A DNA stretch of 39,405 bases from Clostridia bacterium (GTDB lineage: Bacteria > Bacillota > Clostridia > Peptostreptococcales > Anaerovoracaceae). The notes below the pieces were generated by a model, which did not search any database, had not been told where the DNA came from, and worked only from the letters and a program-made list of their open reading frames with translations. Every line of letters begins with the position of its first letter. The stretch's first letter is position 1. A program made the translations under genes and the position numbers. Positions 33,240 through 39,405 of this stretch are shown here, one piece after another. Location: contig JAKSSL010000009.1 of assembly GCA_024403115.1 (NCBI GenBank), positions 1 through 39,405 on the forward strand, read 5' to 3'.

Positions 33240-34297
33240 GTAAATCGTCCTCCTATAGTTTTATAGTCTTCCCAGAAATCTGGATAGGATTTATTTACAG
33301 CTTCTGCACCGATTATATCAACGGAGCCTTGAGCAAAGCTGGCTCCAATAGCCGCCGCCATTACTATTCTATGGTCATTGTACCCATTAACTGTACAAGG
33401 CTCAAAATGGCCATTTCCAATGATTTCAAGTCTATCCTCATATTCTATCGTTTGGCCACCAAAAGCCTCGCATAGCTCAATTATGGCTTTCACACGATTG
33501 CTTTCCTTGAACCTTAGTCTATTGATGTGATTAAGGCTTGTTTTACCTTTACGACTTAGGGCCAGTACTGACAATATTGGAGCTAAATCAGGATTATTGC
33601 TCAAATCAATTTCAGACTTGTTAATATATTCTAATATCCTTCTATCTCCCTGAATGCTGTTCTCATTTAAACCACAGCATTGTATTTGAGCGCCAAGTGA
33701 ATTTGCAACTACATAATTTGCAGCCTGAGTCCAGTCCCCTTCTATTTCTTTAATTTGACCTGATATAACCCCATCGGTCATATCCACGTAGTCCTTAGAT
33801 TCAAGTTCGCCAATAATTTCTATATCCATTGGAATATGAGCTATAGCTTTGGCAAATAAAAGGCCAGATACAAACTGTGAGCTAATATTTCCTGGAACTT
33901 GATATTTACCAGCTTTAAGCTTTCCCCTCACTTTTATAGGAAGTTGGTGGGAAGAAAACTCAAGCCCATTATCCTCCATGGCCTCAATTAAAGGCTCCAA
34001 AGGTCTATCCTTAAGGCTCTCACTTCCTGTAATTTCAAACTCATCCAATAAAGCGGAAGCTATAGGTAGCATAAACCTTAAACTTGTTCCTGACTCTTTA
34101 CAATCTAAAAGGCCTGCATTTTTGATGGCATTAATACAGCTTTGTGTTGCCTGTAAATCCTCTGATTTTAGTTCAAAATCCAATGATATTTCAGGATTCA
34201 AGAAAGCCTGTGCTATTAAAAGCCTGTGGGCCAAAGATTTTGAAGCAGGAATATTTAGCTCGCCATTTAATTGTGATGGATACACTCTTACATTCAT
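33227..34297 (-). CDS. aroA: EPSP synthase (3-phosphoshikimate 1-carboxyvinyltransferase), compact form
   Basis: AroA joins phosphoenolpyruvate and shikimate 3-phosphate. The protein is 356 residues against about 430 in most bacteria, yet the active-site residues remain: K20-S21 and R25 in ASKSLAHR, DRPLEPL, SSQFVSGLL, LAPILSVLA preceded by the catalytic Asp, RFKESNR, NDHR and VNKSYPDF. The phosphoenolpyruvate loop is ESGTSLRF in place of GNAGTAMR, as in several clostridial enzymes. Its ATG overlaps the aroB stop by four bases (ATGA) with a weak ribosome binding site. Glyphosate response cannot be told from sequence alone. Confidence 0.93.
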   Translation of the reverse strand: MNVRVYPSQLNGELNIPASKSLAHRLLIAQAFLNPEISLDFELKSEDLQATQSCINAIKNAGLLDCKESGTSLRFMLPIASALLDEFEITGSESLKDRPLEPLIEAMEDNGLEFSSHQLPIKVRGKLKAGKYQVPGNISSQFVSGLLFAKAIAHIPMDIEIIGELESKDYVDMTDGVISGQIKEIEGDWTQAANYVVANSLGAQIQCCGLNENSIQGDRRILEYINKSEIDLSNNPDLAPILSVLALSRKGKTSLNHINRLRFKESNRVKAIIELCEAFGGQTIEYEDRLEIIGNGHFEPCTVNGYNDHRIVMAAAIGASFAQGSVDIIGAEAVNKSYPDFWEDYKTIGGRFTCLD

Positions 34298-35316
34298 ATT
34301 AAAGCTCTTTTTATAAACTGTGTATATTCAGCCTCGTCCATAGTAATTAATTGGTATGAACCTATGGATTCAACTGTTGGAATTGTAATATATTTTCCGC
34401 TTATTTTCTTATCATTCATAAGCTCTGATTTTAGATCAAAGAAGTTCAATTCACATTCACAAGGCAAATCGTATTTCAAAAGCTCTGCTTTTAATTGCTC
34501 ATAAACTTTGTCAAAGCCCATAGCTTTAAGCTCCAAGCACATACCTATGGCAACAGCTTTTCCATGGGAGATTTCAAAGCCACTGGCTCTCTCTATGGCA
34601 TGGCCTATGGTATGTCCGAAATTTAAAGCTGTACGCTTATCTCTATCCTCTTCATCTCCACAAACAAAGCTTGCCTTAATTTCAATATTCTGTGCGATTA
34701 AGTCTTCCAGATCATCCATCTTAGAAAGAAGCGTAGGATCAGCTAAAAATGCGTGTTTAATACACTCAGCATATCCGTTCTTCATCTCTTCTTCTGGCAA
34801 TGTTTTCAAAGTATCTATATCACACAAAACCATCTTAGGTTGGTGAAAAGCACCGAAAAGGTTCTTGCCAGAGCTTAAATTTACTGCAGTTTTACCACCT
34901 ACAGAAGCATCAACCATAGCAAGAAGGCTTGTTGGAATTTGTACAAAATCCATGCCTCTCATATATGTGGCAGCTGCAAATCCAGCCATATCTCCACATA
35001 CACCGCCACCTAAAGCCAAAACTAAGTCACTGCGATTGAAATTGTTTTTGGCAAGAGTCTCAAGAATTGCTTCCAGATTCTTAATATCTTTATTCTCTTC
35101 TCCGCTTTTAAAGAAATGCTTAAAAGGATCAAATCCATTATCTTTCAAGCTGTCCATTACACATGTGGAATAAAGCTTGTTTACATTATCGTCGCATACA
35201 ACTAAAACCTTGCAAGGCTGTTTTACCCTGTTAAGATATTCACCACATTTTGAAAGCAGGTCCTGGCCTATATATACAGTGTATGGATTGTTAGTATTAA
35301 TTAAAACTTCTCTCAT
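34294..35316 (-). CDS. aroB: 3-Dehydroquinate synthase
   Basis: AroB is an NAD- and metal-dependent enzyme that closes DAHP to 3-dehydroquinate. The 340-residue protein has GGGVCGDMAGFAAATYMRG (NAD-binding), QIPTSLLAMVDASVGGKTAVN, KNLFGAFHQP, AECIKHAFL and the metal-site segment LNFGHTIGHAIE. The length is normal for the family. It lies two bases after aroF with a weak ribosome binding site, and overlaps aroA by four bases. Confidence 0.97.
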   Translation of the reverse strand: MREVLINTNNPYTVYIGQDLLSKCGEYLNRVKQPCKVLVVCDDNVNKLYSTCVMDSLKDNGFDPFKHFFKSGEENKDIKNLEAILETLAKNNFNRSDLVLALGGGVCGDMAGFAAATYMRGMDFVQIPTSLLAMVDASVGGKTAVNLSSGKNLFGAFHQPKMVLCDIDTLKTLPEEEMKNGYAECIKHAFLADPTLLSKMDDLEDLIAQNIEIKASFVCGDEEDRDKRTALNFGHTIGHAIERASGFEISHGKAVAIGMCLELKAMGFDKVYEQLKAELLKYDLPCECELNFFDLKSELMNDKKISGKYITIPTVESIGSYQLITMDEAEYTQFIKRALI

Positions 35317-35318
35317 AG

Positions 35319-36053
35319 TTAAAACTCTTTCATTAAGTCTCTCATGGCAAATACATCATGAGCTAGTTTACTAAATTCATGGCAGCTTAAAGCCTGTTTT
35401 CCATCGCATAAAGCTTCCTTAGGTTTATTATGCACCTCTACGATTAAGCCATCAGCTCCTGCAGCCACAGCGGCCAAAGCTAGGCTTCTCACATATTGAG
35501 ATTTCCCAGCCGCATGACTTGGATCCACTATTACCTTCATGTTTGTTCTGCTCTTAATTACTGGAATTGCAGATAAATCCAAAGTGAATCTAGTTGAAGT
35601 TTCAAAGCTTCTAATTCCTCTCTCACAAAGAATTATCTTTTCGTTTCCGCCCTGTCTGATATATTCAGCACTGTTCAAAAGCTCATCTACAGTATTTCCA
35701 AAGCCTCTTTTCAGCAAAATCCATTTGTCAGTTTTACCTAAAGCCTTTAAAAGCTCAAAGTTTTGCATATTTTTAGCTCCAACCTGCAAAATATCCACAT
35801 CTTGGAACATTTCAATTTGAGACTTGTCAACTATTTCTGACACTATAGGCAGATTGTATTTTGCTTTTGCCTCTGATAAAAGCTTTAAGCCCTCTTCACC
35901 TAAGCCTTGAAAGTCATAGGGTGATGTTCTAGGTTTAAAAGCTCCACCTCTAATGGCATCAACTCCCGCCTTTTTAACTTCCTGACAAATTATATCTAGT
36001 TGTTGTTCACTTTCCACAGAACAAGGTCCTGCAATTAAAATAAAGTCTTTCAT
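35319..36053 (-). CDS. aroF: DAHP synthase, type I-beta, catalytic domain only
   Basis: This is the first shikimate step: condensation of phosphoenolpyruvate and erythrose 4-phosphate. The 244-residue protein is the bare barrel of the AroF/KDO8PS-like class: [57 protein letters not shown] and a VEVHNKP ending. It lacks the ferredoxin-like regulatory domain of about 90 residues found at the N-terminus in many relatives, and it has no fused chorismate mutase. GGAG lies seven bases before the ATG. Only 14 bases separate it from the hydrolase gene upstream, so it shares that promoter. Confidence 0.95.
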   Translation of the reverse strand: MKDFILIAGPCSVESEQQLDIICQEVKKAGVDAIRGGAFKPRTSPYDFQGLGEEGLKLLSEAKAKYNLPIVSEIVDKSQIEMFQDVDILQVGAKNMQNFELLKALGKTDKWILLKRGFGNTVDELLNSAEYIRQGGNEKIILCERGIRSFETSTRFTLDLSAIPVIKSRTNMKVIVDPSHAAGKSQYVRSLALAAVAAGADGLIVEVHNKPKEALCDGKQALSCHEFSKLAHDVFAMRDLMKEF

Positions 36054-36067
36054 TTTAACTCCGTAAT

Positions 36068-37159
36068 CTATAATTCTAAATTAAATGTTTTACTTTCATC
36101 TTCGAAGCAACGAAGCATTAAGCTTCTCTTCTCGCAATTGGCTACCACTGTGAATACTGATTCCCAGAAAGTTCCCCCATCCATAAGCTCCTCACGGCTC
36201 AATGAAGCAAACTTCTTCATATCGTGGTCAATCATTTCCTCAATCTCAGCTCTATTTTCTTCCAAAAGCACATAGTCTGTTGTCCAATGAGGCTTAACTC
36301 CTACCCACTCAGTCCTAATATCACATACTGGATCAGGTCTATAGATGTTTGAATATTGAATGCTTTCCATCATTTTAAACATATCATCTTCATTGTTGAT
36401 TGAATTAAGCTTATCCATTACATAATCGTATCGACCAAGCCCACATTTAAGTTGCTCCTTGTCCGCAAATTCCTTGGTAATGTAGAAATTTGTTTGAGCA
36501 TCTTGACCTTCAAGCCAGCTTATCTTGTTCTCAGCAATCTCTAAAAGTCCATGTCTTCCACCTGGTTCAGCTAATATGAAGCAGAAATTCCATGGCAGAT
36601 TTTCATTAAATGGAGTATATATATTCAATTCATTATTGATATATTCCAAAGCTTCATCTATGTTTTTACAATGATTTACTACATGGCGTTGTAAAGAAAG
36701 TGAGCAAACTCTTTTCTTTGCTTTTGGATTAGTTCCTGTGCATAGATAAACGGAAGAACCGTCTTCATTAAACTCGCCATTTCTCATATTAATTTCCATA
36801 TACAAGCCATGTTCGTTTATAATGTCGCAACAAGTAAAAGGTATCTTCTTAATATCTTCTTCACTTAGACCATTGGATAGTACTTCCTTATAATCTGGTC
36901 CAGATAAATAGGAATATGCAAAGCCTAAAGTTTTATATTCACCTTCCACATCTGTTCTTACAATATATGCAGGCTTATTGCTGTAATAAAGATCCATATT
37001 TCTGCCCACAATGGTATCTCCATTTGGCAAGGATTTTACACAAGCAGTGCATCCACCTTTTCCAAAAATATTCCAATATGACTCTTCAGCAAAAGCATAA
37101 TCTAAGTCTTTATAAGTATCCATTTGTAATACATATTCAGCTAATCTAGTGTATTTCAT
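36068..37159 (-). CDS. Ntn-type linear-amide hydrolase (choloylglycine hydrolase/C45-like)
   Basis: This 363-residue N-terminal-nucleophile hydrolase has the core [14 protein letters not shown] followed by VGRNMD, which matches the pattern of penicillin acylases, bile-salt hydrolases and acyl-coenzyme A:6-APA acyltransferase. Cys37 should become the N-terminal nucleophile after removal of a 36-residue propeptide at Gly-Cys, closer to the C45 arrangement than to bile-salt hydrolases, where Cys follows the start Met. An EINMRNGEF segment and a late conserved WxVLxD-like region are also present. No signal peptide is seen. The ATG at 37159 follows GAGGA; a start 14 codons upstream is possible but weaker. 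It heads the shikimate operon, 14 bases before aroF, and its substrate is unknown. Confidence 0.78.
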   Translation of the reverse strand: MKYTRLAEYVLQMDTYKDLDYAFAEESYWNIFGKGGCTACVKSLPNGDTIVGRNMDLYYSNKPAYIVRTDVEGEYKTLGFAYSYLSGPDYKEVLSNGLSEEDIKKIPFTCCDIINEHGLYMEINMRNGEFNEDGSSVYLCTGTNPKAKKRVCSLSLQRHVVNHCKNIDEALEYINNELNIYTPFNENLPWNFCFILAEPGGRHGLLEIAENKISWLEGQDAQTNFYITKEFADKEQLKCGLGRYDYVMDKLNSINNEDDMFKMMESIQYSNIYRPDPVCDIRTEWVGVKPHWTTDYVLLEENRAEIEEMIDHDMKKFASLSREELMDGGTFWESVFTVVANCEKRSLMLRCFEDESKTFNLEL

Positions 37160-37205
37160 TTTTTCCTCTTTTTCTGTATATATCTGTACACAAATATTCA
37201 TAATA

Positions 37206-37234
37206 ATTATAAAGAATTATAGCCCTAATGTCTA
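37206..37234 (-). promoter_or_regulatory. Promoter of the hydrolase/shikimate operon
   Basis: TAGACA (37229-37234), a 17-base spacer and TATAAT (37206-37211) lie on the minus strand. The -35 box matches at five of six positions. The transcript should start near 37199, about 40 bases before the hydrolase ATG. Confidence 0.75.
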
Positions 37235-37249
37235 GTTTCATTGACTAGA
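37231..37249. promoter_or_regulatory. Palindrome overlapping two divergent -35 boxes
   Basis: TCTAGT (37231-37236) and ACTAGA (37244-37249) form a perfect inverted repeat with a 7-base spacer. It covers part of the -35 boxes of both the hydrolase/aro promoter and the MATE promoter, so one bound protein could shut off both. The shape recalls MarR-type operators, but no regulator gene is in the window. Confidence 0.55.
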
Positions 37250-37269
37250 AAAAGCGATTTTTATATAAT
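37241..37269 (+). promoter_or_regulatory. MATE gene promoter, placed for a leaderless transcript
   Basis: TTGACT (37241-37246), a 17-base spacer and a perfect TATAAT (37264-37269) lie on the plus strand. The ATG begins at 37276, six bases after the -10 box, so transcription should start at or beside the start codon. Confidence 0.75.
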
Positions 37270-37275
37270 ATTCAT

Positions 37276-38622
37276 ATGGGTAAAAAAGCAGAGATCAAAT
37301 TATCTGATCACTTTAATTACACAAGATTAATACGTTTCACTCTTCCTACTATAGCTATGATGATATTTAACTCAATCTATACTGTAGTGGACGGTTTTTT
37401 CGTGTCTAATTTTGCAGGTAAAACCCCTTTCGCCGCCGTAAATTTCATTATGCCTGTTTTGGGCATACTGGGAACAGTTGGTTTCATATTTGGAACAGGC
37501 GGAACTGCCATAGTAGCAAAAACCTATGGTGAAGGTAAAAAAGAAAAGGCCAACGAATATTTTTCTCTATTCGTAGCCGTTGCTTTTATAACAGGTATAG
37601 TAATTTCCATATTAGGATTAATATTCATCAAGCCTTTTGCTGAATTCTTAGGTGCAAGTGGAAAACTATTGGATGATTCAGTGCTATACGCAAGTATAAG
37701 CTTTATATCCATGCCATTCTTCATACTGGAAGTAATGTTCCAAAACTTCTTCATTGCAGCTGAAAAGCCAAAACTCGGCCTTAGAGTTACAGTAATCTGT
37801 GGAGTGAACAATATGGTATTAGATGCAATCCTGTGTACCACTCTTCCTGTAGAATACAGACTTATGGGTGCTGCTTTTGCTACAGTTGTAAGCGAAATAC
37901 TAGGTGGATCAATACCAATTATTTACTTTATACGAAAAAATGACAGTATATTAAGACTAAAAAAGCCTAAGTTTAATGGCAAAATACTGCTAAAAGCCTT
38001 ATTTAACGGCTCATCAGAATTTATGAGCAGTATTTCAATGAGTGTAGTTGGAATGTTATACAATGTTCAACTCCTTAAATATGCTGGTGAAGATGGAGTC
38101 GCAGCTTACGGAGTAATACTCTATATAGGTACAATATTCTTCGGCGTTTTTGCCGGTTATTCCATGGGAAGCACTCCAATTGTAAGCTATCACTTCGGTG
38201 CCGATAATCATGCTGAAATGAGGAATCTGTTGAAAAAGAGCCTAATTATCATTGGAACCTTAGGCGTAAGCATATGTCTCCTTTCGGAGATATTTGCAAG
38301 TCCAATGGCAGAAATATTCGTAGGATATGACTCTGATGTAAAAGAACTAACCATCTCAGGTTTTAGAATATTTGCACTGTGTTTCTTATTCTCAGGCTTT
38401 GCAATTTACATCTCGGACTTCTTCACAGCCCTAAACGATGGAATAACTTCAGCAATTATTTCATTTTTAAGAACACTTCTATTTGAAGGAGCAAGTGTAA
38501 TGTTGCTTCCGTTGATATTTGGTATTAAAGGCATATGGTTTGCTACCGTTGCAGGCGAAATAATGGCCATAATACTAGGCTCCATATTCCTAATTGCCAA
38601 AAGAAAGAGATTTAATTATTAA
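37276..38622 (+). CDS. MATE-family multidrug/metabolite exporter
   Basis: This 448-residue efflux transporter of the MATE (MepA/DinF-like) group uses a sodium or proton gradient. It has about twelve membrane helices. The first includes TIAMMIFNSIYTVVDGFFVSNFAG, a typical MATE start; the later SMGSTPIVSYHFGA loop marks the second half-repeat, as expected for the 6+6 fold. It is the only plus-strand gene in the window and is divergent from the hydrolase/shikimate operon. No Shine-Dalgarno sequence precedes the ATG, and the consensus promoter ends six bases before it, so the mRNA is probably leaderless. The substrate is unknown. A strong terminator follows. Confidence 0.93.
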   Translation: MGKKAEIKLSDHFNYTRLIRFTLPTIAMMIFNSIYTVVDGFFVSNFAGKTPFAAVNFIMPVLGILGTVGFIFGTGGTAIVAKTYGEGKKEKANEYFSLFVAVAFITGIVISILGLIFIKPFAEFLGASGKLLDDSVLYASISFISMPFFILEVMFQNFFIAAEKPKLGLRVTVICGVNNMVLDAILCTTLPVEYRLMGAAFATVVSEILGGSIPIIYFIRKNDSILRLKKPKFNGKILLKALFNGSSEFMSSISMSVVGMLYNVQLLKYAGEDGVAAYGVILYIGTIFFGVFAGYSMGSTPIVSYHFGADNHAEMRNLLKKSLIIIGTLGVSICLLSEIFASPMAEIFVGYDSDVKELTISGFRIFALCFLFSGFAIYISDFFTALNDGITSAIISFLRTLLFEGASVMLLPLIFGIKGIWFATVAGEIMAIILGSIFLIAKRKRFNY

Positions 38623-38634
38623 TACTTAACACTT

Positions 38635-38662
38635 AAAAACCCCTGCATTTGCAGGGGTTTTA
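38635..38662. terminator. Bidirectional intrinsic terminator between MATE and the surface gene
   Basis: AAAACCCCTGC and GCAGGGGTTTT pair perfectly around a 4-base loop, with A and T runs on the two sides. It can end both the plus-strand MATE transcript and the minus-strand gene that ends at 38678. Confidence 0.93.
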
Positions 38663-38677
38663 ATATTATTTACATAA

Positions 38678-39405
38678 TTATTTTACCTTAACTGTCGTAT
38701 ACTTGCTCCATGCGGAGTAGTACTTCTTGCCACTGATTGTCTTATATGTACGAACTTGTACATAGTACTTAGTGCTCTTAAGCTTCTTGAAGGTATTGCT
38801 GACCTTTGTGTACTTTGTTGAAATGGTCTTAATCCTATTCTTCTTCATATTGCTCTTCAAAGAGAAACGCAATTGATAGCCTGTAACATTGGCCTTCGCA
38901 CGTTTGTATACTTTGATTGTGAAAGACTTCTTACCAGCTTTTAGTGAACTGATTGATGTGCCCTTTACCTTGACTACTAGCTTGCCTTTTACGCCGTTAA
39001 CGTCTTCTGTATAATATGTTCCAGGTTTTGTTCTGCTTACCTTCTTAGTTGCTATAGTTTTGCCATTTTGCTTAAAGTAAAAAGTGCCAGTTTGTTTCTG
39101 CCCATTATAGTACTTTGCCTTAATAGTATTTACAGTAATAGGCTCATCCTCAATTTGTTGATCATCTTCAATCTGTTGTTTCACTTCTTCCAACTGTGAA
39201 GCCAATGCTTTTAAATCTTCCAAATTGTTGCAATTTTTAAGCTTTGCCTCCCACTCTTCTTTTTGCGAAGCAGTTAATTTGTAGGCAATATTATTGAATT
39301 CTTCTATTAGTTTTATTTGTTCAAGCTTACAAGAATTCGTAATTTCTGTAGCATTATTTAAAACAGTGTATGAACCATTCTCTATTTGATAATACTTCAA
39401 AGTCA
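38678..39405 (-). CDS. C-terminal part of a Lys-rich secreted or surface protein (5' end outside window)
   Basis: The reading frame is open to the right edge, so only the last 242 codons or so are seen. Its true start is likely upstream; a TTG at 39400 has no ribosome binding site within the window. A helical, charged region comes first, with an IEDDQQIEDE linker, then a beta-rich segment (YYNGQKQTGTFYFKQNG). The last 75 residues resemble the fibronectin-type-III-like ends of clostridial cell-wall proteins: VTGYQLRFSLKSNM, TFKKLKSTKYYVQVRTYK and SGKKYYSAWSK. No sortase signal or cell-wall repeat is present at the C-terminus. It is probably exported, but the signal peptide would lie outside the window. 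Confidence 0.65.
   Translation of the reverse strand, partial: TLKYYQIENGSYTVLNNATEITNSCKLEQIKLIEEFNNIAYKLTASQKEEWEAKLKNCNNLEDLKALASQLEEVKQQIEDDQQIEDEPITVNTIKAKYYNGQKQTGTFYFKQNGKTIATKKVSRTKPGTYYTEDVNGVKGKLVVKVKGTSISSLKAGKKSFTIKVYKRAKANVTGYQLRFSLKSNMKKNRIKTISTKYTKVSNTFKKLKSTKYYVQVRTYKTISGKKYYSAWSKYTTVKVK

Overview
The window looks like the chromosome of a low-GC Gram-positive anaerobe of the class Clostridia. The reasons are the gene order rimP-nusA-ylxR-ylxQ-infB-rbfA-nrnA-truB-ribF-rpsO-pnp, strong AGGAGG-type ribosome binding sites with several TTG and GTG starts, a MutL with an endonuclease motif, SipW-type and sortase-type surface proteins, and AT-rich intergenic DNA with TTGNNN-N17-TATAAT promoters. 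A Family XIII/Anaerovoracaceae-like or Lachnospiraceae-like host is an inference only. Nearly everything is coded on the minus strand, so the window is best read from right to left. The only plus-strand gene is a MATE transporter near the right end. There are no rRNA or tRNA genes, no CRISPR array, no insertion sequences, and no gene-free stretch longer than about 200 bases.

Layout from the left. (1) 1-4457 is a surface-fibre locus. It holds a TasA/camelysin-like protein, a five-repeat isopeptide pilin with a sortase signal, a TasA-like protein fused to a DUF6273-like lectin-fold tail, and the first 22 codons of a further paralogue cut by the window edge. It has its own promoter and a structured leader. 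(2) 4654-7170 is pnp and rpsO, with a terminator after each and strong RNA hairpins ahead of each. (3) 7319-15512 is the transcription/translation operon rimP to ribF. A terminator-like hairpin sits between its promoter and rimP, a plausible NusA-controlled attenuator. (4) 15608-28605 is a chain of eleven genes that overlap or nearly touch: brnQ, mutS, mutL, miaA, a XerS-like recombinase, a YnbB-type PLP enzyme, a TVP38 protein, a PAP2 phosphatase, an LPG-synthase-type flippase, pssA and psd. No terminator is visible inside it. (5) 28739-30319 is pckA as a single-gene unit with its own promoter and terminator. (6) 30407-37159 is one transcription unit holding an Ntn-type amide hydrolase followed by all seven shikimate steps and chorismate mutase: aroF, aroB, aroA, aroC, chorismate mutase, an AroE-AroK fusion, and type II aroQ. 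(7) 37276-38622 is the MATE exporter, divergent from the hydrolase/aro unit; a palindrome overlaps both -35 boxes. (8) 38678-39405 is the C-terminal part of a Lys-rich secreted or surface protein.

The most interesting points are these. The TasA-DUF6273 protein has a tail with codon use resembling a diversity-generating-retroelement target. One pilin repeat has lost its isopeptide lysine. Two genes, MATE and truB, have a consensus promoter placed so that transcription would begin at or next to the start codon, with no Shine-Dalgarno sequence. The nusA operon leader carries a candidate attenuator. The shikimate operon encodes unusually compact or rearranged enzymes and is headed by an Ntn hydrolase. 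No self-contained new defence or mobile system is evident.
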